Shown: positions 33,659-41,433 of the stretch, piece by piece
How the letters are laid out: each line of letters opens with the position of its first letter
Numbering within the stretch: the stretch's first letter is position 1
Source of the DNA: Symmetrospora coprosmae
Lineage: Eukaryota; Basidiomycota; Cystobasidiomycetes; Symmetrosporaceae
DNA: 64,000 nucleotides
Direction of reading: 5' to 3'
Assembly (NCBI GenBank): GCA_008802785.1
Contig: VUYT01000010.1
Location: 124,001-188,000 of the forward strand
Translations under genes and position numbers: made by a program
The notes under the pieces: model-generated
What the model was told of the DNA's origin: nothing
Seen by the model: the letters and a program-made list of their open reading frames with translations, nothing else
Databases searched by the model: none

Positions 33659-35706
33659 ATGTCGTTCGCCTTCGCATGGCCCAGGGCATTCCCGTCCGCG
33701 TTCTACGAGACGGCGCGCAGCAACCTCGAGCAGGCAATGAACTCAGGGAGCAAGCTGCCGTTGGCTGCAGACCGCATCCTCGTCCAGGAGCTTCACCTGG
33801 GCACAATCCCGCCAGAGCTCGACCTGCTCGAGATACACGAGCTCAGCATTGACGGAAGCTTCAGCGGCTCCTTCTTCCTCAGCTACAATGGGAACGCCTA
33901 CATCTCGCTCGTCACTCATCTGCATGTGCGTGTGCCATCTCGTTGCTGCTGTTGCCATGGCGTTACTGCCGCCCGTAGCTGCCACGCTTCGCCGAAGGGA
34001 GGGCTAACGCTGCAATGCCCATCGTCCCCGATACCGAACAGGTCAATCCACTCTCGTCCATCCTCCTCTCAGCAGCGAAAATGATGGTTCAGCTCACGCT
34101 ATCCCAGCTCCGACTGCGCTGCGTCATCTCCGTCTCGTTCAGCAAAGCCTCCGGCCTCACACTCGTCTTCAAGGACGACCCGCTCGAGAGCCTGAACGTG
34201 AGCAGCAGCTTTGACGACATTGGCGTCATCAGCGTCTTCCTGCAGCGCGAGATTGAGAACCAGCTCCGCGAGCGGTTTCGCCGCGACCTGCCCACGCTCA
34301 TCCACAAGCTGTCGCAGCGCTGGGTGGCCGACATCAACAATCAGCCTACCGGTGGCCCATCTGCGCCTATCACGGTCGAGCGGGAGCGTGGCCATTCGTC
34401 AGGGTCAGGCTCGGGCACAGACACGGACACAGACGATGGCGGGAGGGAGCCGGACTCGGACTGGGAGCCAGACGACTCGTTCCTCGAGCCGCCGATGCGC
34501 TCGCAGTACTATGGGGACGGCGAGGAGGAGCGCTCGATGCGAGCACCGTCGCCAGCAGTGTCGAGCGACTCGGACCTCACGCTGTCCGAGGATGAGGATA
34601 CTGCGGACGCAGGGACAGCGCGCAGCTTCAGCTTGGACGGCTTCGGTGCAACGCCACCTCGGAAGCAGCAAATGCATTCAGCAGTGCCGTCGAGCAGCCC
34701 GGCTGGCGATGCGCGCCATCGCATGCCCTCCGCCGGCTCCCCTCAGCGATCCCCGCTTCTTCGCCCACGGCAGCCAAGCGGGACGTCCATCACTGGCTTG
34801 CACAGCACCTCCCCGCATCTGCGGCCTAGGTCTATCATACACTCGCCGACAGCCTCGGTTTCGGGCACTGCAGCGGTGTTCGCATCGTCGCCTCCTGCAG
34901 TGACCGACGCTGCCAGACCAAGCAGTAGCAGCGGGGCAGTCCGACCGCCATACGCCAAGACGCGCTCCCCCTCAGTTTCGGCAACTTCCGCGCCCCGAGT
35001 TCAGAAAGTCGAGCGCATCCGCGCGGCCTCTGCGTCCGGAACAACCTCGAGTGCCACAGCACGGGCAGAATCAGACTCACCCATCCTCCGGTCCCTCCAA
35101 TCGCATCACCAGCATTTCGCCACGACATTCAGCAACCCGATCGAGCGGGGCGCGTCAGCTGATGGTGCCGCCGGTGGCCGGGAGCAGGCGGACGCTCTGC
35201 CTGACCTGACGAGCCTGCTCGGCACCAGTCCAGGCGCCGGCGCCGGTGCAGATGCGAGCGGGTCACTGCGGGCGCGCAGGCGCAGGATCCACAGGCTCGA
35301 CACGCCCAGCCCCAACACCTCGCCGCAGAAACAGGGCGGGAAGGATACAGGCAAGGGGAAAGGGCGCGTGTCATCTGGGAAGGGGGATGAGAACGCCCGT
35401 CCGCGCGTGGCGAGCTTCCGACAAGCCGACTTCGACGAATACTTCCCGGTCTCCGCGCGGGAGCGGCACCTAGAGCATGCGCCTCTGCCCGCCTCGGTCT
35501 CCGCCTCTGCAATGTCGCGCGCGATGCCGGCTCACAAGCAGAAGCAGCCGGATGTGTATGGGTCTGACCGTGCAGCCGGGGCGGCAGGGTGGGCCGAGGG
35601 AAGCCGTCAGCGTTCGGGCAGCACAATGAAGCCCGGCCTGAGGAGAAACATGATGTCAAGCCGGTTGCGCGATCCAAACTTCTTTGCGCCAAACTATCCG
35701 GGGTAG
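33659..35706 (+). CDS. MDM34: ERMES subunit Mdm34 (SMP-domain lipid transfer)
   Basis: Mitochondrial outer-membrane component of the ER-mitochondria encounter structure, which carries phospholipids between the organelles. Reading: join(33659..33925, 34042..35706), 643 aa. The N-terminus MSFAFAWPRAFPSAFYE is the family start, and the SMP domain follows: PLAADRILVQELHLGTIPP, ELDLLEIHELSIDG and FLSYNGNAYISLVTHLH. Across the intron it continues with VNPLSSILLSAAKMM, LTLSQLRLRCVISVSFSK, GLTLVFKDDPLESLNVSSSF and FLQREIENQLRERFRRDLP. The C-terminal 430 residues are Ser/Pro/Asp-rich and disordered, longer than in yeasts, ending in RDPNFFAPNYPG. A decayed copy of this 3' end lies at 37497-37650. Confidence 0.95.
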
Positions 35707-35774
35707 ACCTGGCGGTTTCAGCAAGGCTGCTCGGAATTGCTCATCATCATCTATGTAGCTAGCAGGACACGTAG

Positions 35775-37238
35775 CTATGGGCGATCTTTGGTTCTACGGG
35801 TCGTTGATGCCGACGGACTGGCCTCCCACGGTCTTTTGGGACGAATTGCCCGAGGCACGTTGGATCTGCCACGATTCTCATCTGGCGCAGGCGAACCGCA
35901 CCCCCCGTCGGGCGAAAGCTGGCGCAGCGGTTCCGAGGCGGAAGAAGATGCCGAGAACGAGCGGCGTGTCCTCTCTGCGTCTTCGGGCTTAGCGGCCTCG
36001 ATGATGTCCTTCAGCTTGGTGGTGAAGAAAGGTGTGAGCGACCGATCACGCAGGGCGCGTCCTGTTGATGGTTGGCGAAAGCCCGAAGATTGCGCTGGTG
36101 CGGGCGACTGTCGTAGAGGCGTCGTCGACATGGGCGTCGATGGCCTGGAAGGCAGATACATGGGACTACTTCCTCGAGAAGTGCCGTGTGGCGCACCTGG
36201 CACCTGCATAGCGGACGTGCGATGGTGAGGGGAGGCGCTCATCGAACTGCCGTTCCAAGGGACGCTGAGCGATCTGGGAGCGGGTCGCGTACTGGGTCGA
36301 GTGGGAGGCGGGGCGGAGTGCGATCTGCCGTGGGATGTCCCGGCACTCTTATTCAAAGGCGGGTGCTGCAGTCTGTCTCGGTCCGCCTTCGCTAAATCGA
36401 AGAATTCCAGGCCGGCCGAGAGGTCGGCATCACTCGGTCGGCGGGAGCTACTGCGAGGTCTCGATAACACGAGGGTCTGACCGCCGCTGGTAGCGTCGCT
36501 AGCGTTGAGGTTGAGAAGACTTTTGGCAAGCGGGCTAGGATAGAGGAAGGGATTGCCTAAGAGTGGGACGCTCTTCGGTCTGCCTTGGGGCGAGGGCGAC
36601 TTCCCTGGTGTATTGCCGTAATCGTAGTTCGGGGACATGCTTCGCTGCGGCGCGGGAGACAGGGGTGGAGATGTCGAAGCAGATGCTCCGTCCCTGGCGG
36701 AGTTGTCCTGTGAGCTTTGCTGTCCTGGTCGTCCCCTGAGGGTCTCTGTGCCTCGTCCTACTGAGGGCATCGCCCCTTGTTGAAATGCTTTCTCCTCTTT
36801 GGGTGATCTGCCAGAGTGGTGGCTGTCATAATGCCTGTTGCGCGTGTCAAGTCTCGCAAACCCGAGATCTCCTCCGGCCTTGCTGCGTGCAGCGAGTGCA
36901 TTTGTTAATCGCTTCAGGTACGCTCCCTCTGGCACGCAAATGCGCTGCCTGGGGGATCCGCCCATCCTAAAGGCTCACCAGTCTTTGTGCCTGCACGGAA
37001 AATAAACATCGCCATCTTGCACGTTTGCTTCTGCTCTGTTGCAGTTTCTCTTGTGCAGGGTAAGCCCACCGGTTCGGGTGGAAAAGGGCTTTTTGCTTAT
37101 AGCAGAGAACAAGCCGTGGTCAAATGTCAGGAGGACTGCGACCTCGAGTGCTTGACCATCTGCAGAGAAAGCTCACCAATTGCTACAAGTTTTGATGTAC
37201 TTGCCAGTGACATCCTTTGACTTGCTCGAAGAGGCCAT
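35775..37238 (-). CDS. Zinc-finger array gene 1 (two fingers, Ser/Pro tail)
   Basis: Unrecognised protein, complement(join(35775..36882, 36979..37095, 37177..37238)), 428 aa. Splicing builds finger 1, CSNCKKPFSTRTGG...H-KRN-C (C-X2-C-X13-H-X3-C), and finger 2, CRHKDC then X16 and HYDSHH (C-X4-C-X16-H-X4-H), followed by GRSPKEE. Both introns fall after TG of the second cysteine codon of each finger; C from the next exon completes TGC. The long last exon encodes a Ser/Pro/Arg-rich tail with the motif SLTPFFTTKLKDIIEAAK shared in outline with the other two copies, then basic RPKRPW. Likely nuclear and possibly nucleic-acid binding (inference). Its stop lies 68 bases from the convergent MDM34 stop. 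The first acceptor (ataag) is not a YAG and is the weakest call. Confidence 0.8.
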
Positions 37239-37365
37239 GATTGCGGCGGGGACGCCGGGCAGAGATGCTAGCTGTGGATTGACCAGATTGGTGGTGAACG
37301 AGAGAAGAAGAGGTCACCATCGAGCCAGCTCCGGTCTTGAGTCGACCCGACAGACCCAAGGAAAC

Positions 37366-37480
37366 GGGGGATATGGCTTGTTGGGGCGGTGCCAGAACCT
37401 GGCAGACGGTGGAGGCGCTGCACATCCGCTCTGCGTGTCCCAGAGCGCCGTTCAGCTTGACGTTACCGACAGCAAGGAGC
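37366..37480 (-). repeat. Upstream repeat of zinc-finger gene 1 (copy A)
   Basis: Begins 128 bases before the start of gene 1. Starts gggggatatggcttgttgg on the plus strand and continues ggcggtgccagaacctggc to a ttcagcttgacgttaccga end. Closely matches copy B at 38790 and is more distant from copy C at 40709. On the gene strand it carries a TATA-like CCATATCCCC. It is a probable core-promoter module duplicated with the gene. Confidence 0.75.
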
Positions 37481-37496
37481 GGCACACATAGTACAT

Positions 37497-37650
37497 CCGC
37501 TCGCAAGCAGGCTCTCGAGCGAGAGCAGCTGGTTGCGATACGGCACCGACCGTGAGCTGGCGGTGGCAAGGGAAGGGAAAGCCGTCAGCGTTTGGGGAAG
37601 TCGAGTCGTTTGCGCCGTTGGAACTTCTTTGCGCCGAACTGTCCGGGGTA
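37497..37650 (+). pseudogene. Decayed copy of the MDM34 3' end
   Basis: About 150 bases resemble the last part of MDM34 (about 35536-35706), on the same strand. Matching blocks are gctcgcaagcag with gctcacaagcag, aaagccgtcagcgtttgg with gaagccgtcagcgttcgg, and aacttctttgcgccgaact with aacttctttgcgccaaact, followed by tccggggta in both. About 35-40 bases present in MDM34 are missing from the middle, and no usable frame remains. It lies tail-to-tail with zinc-finger gene 2, just as intact MDM34 lies tail-to-tail with gene 1. It therefore marks the edge of a duplicated segment. Confidence 0.82.
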
Positions 37651-37798
37651 CCAGTAGGGTGACACTGATTCTGCAGGTCACTCTGATTTGCTTGTGAGAC
37701 TCATGCAGCTATATAGGCTCAAGTCATCTATGATTGTCCGCCAGGACGAGTCACTGCGCGTGTCATTCGCTGGTCTGGCGCAGACGACACAGACATCT

Positions 37799-38649
37799 TT
37801 ACGCTCTTCTCGCAGAATTATCCCGCTTCCTCTTGAGCTGCGTGGGACCAATCTGCGCACGTTCCTTATGCAGGCGCGCAGCTGTACGGACGTTGACCAG
37901 GCGTTGAATAGGGTTATCCTTTTCGTCGAAAAGGGCCGTCAGTGCGCGCAATGGTCCAGTATTGTGTGGGTCCGATGCGCTCTGCGGCGTCCTAGCGGAT
38001 CCGGAAGATGACGACGGTCGAGAGGCAGGAGGAGATCTCGTAGTGCTTCGGGGTGGTGTGGCAGACAGAGGTTCCTTTGATTTGGCGCGTCCTCGTTGTT
38101 GCATCTGGCTGCCGGCAACGTACTCTACCGGGCCAGCACGATTATCGTGTAGAGGCCGTTTGGTCTGAGGCGGACATGTCGAGACAGGTTCTTTGGAGGC
38201 TGACCGCAGCTCGCTGGGCGACTGGCCGTCATGTGCCGTGTCGTAATGCTGGTTGCGCCCTCTAGGAAGCCCATAGCCGTACCCGTTTCGGCCGCCGCTG
38301 CATGCAGTGGACAGGCACATGCACACTAGCTCAGCTCCGGCTTGTAAGCGAAGACATCGGGTGCCAGTCTCTCTGCTACGAGCGCCTTGAGCTCACCAAG
38401 CGACGTGCCCGCATGGCCAGGATAACTTGCCGTTGCCGGCTACACGTGCGGGTTCTCTGCCGCAGTAAGTAACGTGACTAGTGTATTCGCCGCCACGGTA
38501 GAGAAGCCACACTCCGCTGTCACAAGGAATCGCAAGCCATTGAGTTAGCCATCAGAGCTGAAACCCGACTCGGCTTAGCGCAAGTGCGCGGACTGTACGC
38601 ACCAGTATGCGCACTGTCCTTGACCGTCATTCTGCCCGTTGCGTGCCAT
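37799..38649 (-). CDS. Zinc-finger array gene 2 (two fingers, short tail)
   Basis: Unrecognised protein, complement(join(37799..38297, 38397..38516, 38603..38649)), 221 aa, the shortest copy. Finger 1 is CAYC then X13 then H-VTY-C; finger 2 is CGHVAC then X16 then HYDTAH, followed by DGQSPSE. Spacings equal those of gene 1 residue for residue although few other residues match, and both introns again split the second cysteine codon as TG^C. The tail has the shared motif RALTALFDEKDNPIQ and ends in a basic LKRKRDNSARRA, a plausible nuclear localisation signal. Exon 2 is 120 nt, as in gene 3. Function unknown. Confidence 0.82.
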
Positions 38650-38789
38650 AGTGAAAGGGCTTGAGGTGTAGGGAGCGTCGGCTGCCCGTGAAGAGATTGG
38701 ATGTAATGGAATGGGATGGAGGAGGTTAAGAGCGGTCAGAGGAAAGCCGGCTAGGTCTGCGTTGACCTGTTTGGAGGCCTCAAAATGAC

Positions 38790-38905
38790 GGGGGATATGG
38801 CTTGTCGGGGCGTTGCCAGAAGCTGGCAGACGGTGGAGGCGCTGCAATCCGCTTTGCTTTTCTCAGGGCATCTGGTCAGCTTGACGTCACCGACAGCAGC
38901 ATGGG
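38790..38905 (-). repeat. Upstream repeat of zinc-finger gene 2 (copy B)
   Basis: Begins 141 bases before the start of gene 2: gggggatatggcttgtcgg then ggcgttgccagaagctggc, ending ggtcagcttgacgtcaccga. Nearly collinear with copy A with a few small insertions and deletions. Confidence 0.75.
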
Positions 38906-39073
38906 CGCCGGGACAGCAGTGACCGGAGAGCGCAGATCATCCAATCACTGTACTCAGCTTGCCGCGACCGTACGGCTTGCTCAGGTGTCTAACGAAGGAG
39001 ACGAGATCTGCTGGCTCAGGATGTCGTATATCGAGTCTGTGGGGACAGCCAGAATGCATAACAGACTATCTGG

Positions 39074-40597
39074 CTACCGCTCTTGATTTCGTTTCTTTGC
39101 ATCTCGTCCGCGCGCTCTCTCGCTTCTTGCAGTGAGGGATGCCGCAGCCTCTGCCACTTCCGGTGGCGTGCCGAGACGCCGCGCCCTCTTTGCTGGGATT
39201 CCAGCAGTGAATGGCGATTCGCCACGTCGCGCCGCGGCTGCAGCCTCGAGCGCTTGCCGGAGAGGATCAGTCTGGAACAAGGGTGTCAGCTCACGGGCAG
39301 GGCGATTTAGGTTGCTCGAGCTGGACGCGCTCCTTGGGATGGGCCGGCCAGAGATCGTTTCTGCTCGACGCGCCCTCCGGCGGGGACGGGATGGGCCCGG
39401 ACTAGGGCTCGGCGACTCGAAAGACCAATCGCTGTGTGTGGAAACGCTCCTTGACGGAAGCGACGGTGCACTAGGCGGGGAAGTGGCCGATCGGGAGCGC
39501 GGAGGCGGCGCGGAGGACGAGACCCTGCTCAGGGCTGCAGTGCTCTGCGGAGTAGTCTGAGGATTATGAAGGCGTCCCCGGCTAGCTGATCGTTCCTGCC
39601 CGGCGTTTCTGACAGGCTGCTTGTTCCGCGCACGGCTGGACTGCGGTGCAGACGCGTTCGGACTGTGGGTGCCGACACGCCTCCGAGCTTGTCGGGGATC
39701 GGGCATGTGCAGCATACTCCCGGACGGCTGATATGATTGACCAGCATGAGTCTTCGCCATGTGACGATTTCGTCCCGCCAGTGTCTCGATATTCTTGTTG
39801 TTGCTATGAGGGCGAGGAATTATGAACGAGTCAGTGCGCATTACGCAGCCTCGTGTCAGCTTGGGCAGTCAGACATGCTGCCCTGCACGCTAGCGGTACG
39901 CACCAGAATGGGCAGGGCCAGTTCTTAATGAACAGGCCTTCTGCTACCGTGATTAGCTTACGCTTGAGATTGGGTCGAATCTCCGTGACCCACGTGGGGC
40001 GCGGGCCTTTCCGACATTCTTCATTCGTGTGCGCCGGCAGCTTGTAAGCGTCCTTCATCGGGAAGCTTTGGTAGCACCATGTACAGGCGGTCGAAGCCTC
40101 TTGAACCTGCGAGTACTGCGACGGGACTTCGCTGGGTGATTTACCATCATGAGCGGTTGCCCAATGCTTGTTGCGCTCGTTGACGGAGGAGAAACCGTGT
40201 TCGCCCCCGTACGTGCTGCACGGGCGAGGCGGAGCATGCACTGGACTCAGCTTGACATCGCAAGTTCTCCAGCCGACGGGAGCAACTCCAGAGCGATACG
40301 CACGCCGGCGAGCAACTCACCAATTATGATGCCTGCAGGGGAAATGCGGCACGCCAGCAGTATCGACGTATGCCTCTGCTCTGCTGCACTGAGTGGAGTG
40401 CTGCGCAAAGGCAGCGTGCTGTACCCTGAAGTACTGCTTGCTGGAGTTTGGTGATCGGGTCAGCCGCTGATGTCGATGTGTAGCTCCAAGCGCCGATTGC
40501 CTCGTCTGTCCACAACCCACCAGTTGTCGCACTGCTCATATGACTCTGCGCGGATCGGCTCGAGAGGGGCTCTGGTCGACGAGGGTGATGACGGCAT
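39074..40597 (-). CDS. Zinc-finger array gene 3 (four fingers by internal duplication)
   Basis: Unrecognised protein, complement(join(39074..39803, 39904..40215, 40321..40440, 40521..40597)), 412 aa. Finger 1: CDNC, X13, H-STQ-C. Finger 2: CRHHNC, X16, HWATAH, then DGKSPSE. Finger 3: CTWC, X14, H-TNEE-C, inside an exon. Finger 4: CPFC, X13, HMAKTH, then AGQSYQP. Fingers 3-4 look like a second copy of the 1-2 unit. All three introns split the second cysteine codon of fingers 1, 2 and 4 as TG^C. The tail is Ser/Pro/Arg-rich with the shared RELTPLFQTDPLRQAL motif and basic AKRARR and AKKRNQER. It could be mistaken for two separate genes without splicing; phases and lengths support one. Confidence 0.8.
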
Positions 40598-40708
40598 CGG
40601 ATAGGGTCAGCTGCAGAGCGATGGTATGGCTGCATCAAGTGTGTGGAAAGAGAAGAGCAGTCAGAACAGAGCAGGACCTTGGCAGGCCCTGACGAGCCTC
40701 AAGGACGC

Positions 40709-40825
40709 GGGGGATATATATGTCTTGTCGGGGCGATGCAAAAGCTGCCGGACACTTCAGGCGCTGCGCATCCGCTCTAGGTTTCCCAGGACATCCAAGG
40801 GCACTCTGAGCGAGCAGCGACACCA
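40709..40825 (-). repeat. Upstream repeat of zinc-finger gene 3 (copy C)
   Basis: Begins 112 bases before the start of gene 3: gggggatatatatgtcttg then tcggggcgatgcaaaagctg and caggcgctgcgcatccgctc. More diverged than copies A and B but in the same order and orientation. On the gene strand it carries a fuller TATA-like CATATATATCCCC. Confidence 0.68.
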
Positions 40826-41404
40826 GCTTAAGCATATCGCAGGGCGTCTCCAAGGTGCGTTACTTGGAGGATGAGGGGCTTCATGGTCTCATCATCGTGC
40901 GCAATCCCGAGCGCGCAAAGCTGGTGCAAGGATCAGGACATTGACGCGGTCGCGCATTGTGCGAGGACAACGAGAAGATGAACGGCAGCTGTCCGTGCAG
41001 TTTGATGTCATTGTGTGCATGTACGTGTGCGTGTTTGGGTTCGCGCGTCTTCTACGGTGGACCGGCGAGAGCGAGCGAGCACCCCCTTTTCCGCCTCCGC
41101 CTCCGCGTGCATGTCGAGAAGGAGGACTGTGCTGGTGTGCTGCTGCGGGTCGGGTCGAGGATAATCCTCCTCTTCCACTCAGCGATCACCCACCCACCAC
41201 CCACCACCACCACCACGTTCCTTTTCATTGTTTTGGCATATCGAATCGCATTGCATCGACTCTGCGTGCATATTGCCATCTGCAGGCCATTCGCAGTTGC
41301 TGGGCTCGCAGCAGGTGCAGGAAGGGGGGGCCACAGCGGAGTGCAGGAGAGAGGGAGGAGGAGCAACCACACGTCGAACAGGATTCGGCAGGATTGCTCA
41401 TAGC

Positions 41405-41432
41405 GCACACATACACACATACACACACACAC
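41405..41432 (+). repeat. CA-rich microsatellite at the MSB2 start
   Basis: acacatacacacatacacacacacacac runs up to the ATG at 41434 and so must lie in the 5' UTR or core promoter of MSB2. Confidence 0.9.
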
Positions 41433-41433
41433 G

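Larger units (their letters stand above)
40598..41433. promoter_or_regulatory. Divergent promoter of zinc-finger gene 3 and MSB2
   Basis: 836 bases between divergent starts. It holds repeat copy C near the zinc-finger side, a ccacc-rich run (cacccaccacccaccacc, about 41187-41218) and a CA-repeat immediately before the MSB2 ATG. No gene seen. Confidence 0.65.

Noticed and set aside
38802-39086. Plus-strand frame across the upstream repeat copy B (SGRCQKLADGGGAA)
   Set aside because: The similar peptide in copy A arises from DNA repeat similarity, and copy C does not keep the frame. The position just before each zinc-finger start fits a promoter repeat better.
39904-40597. Separate two-finger gene ending near 39831
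   Set aside because: Reading through the donor at 39903 gives a short unrelated tail. Splicing to 39803 restores a zinc-binding cysteine and an in-frame 243-codon exon, so one gene is favoured.
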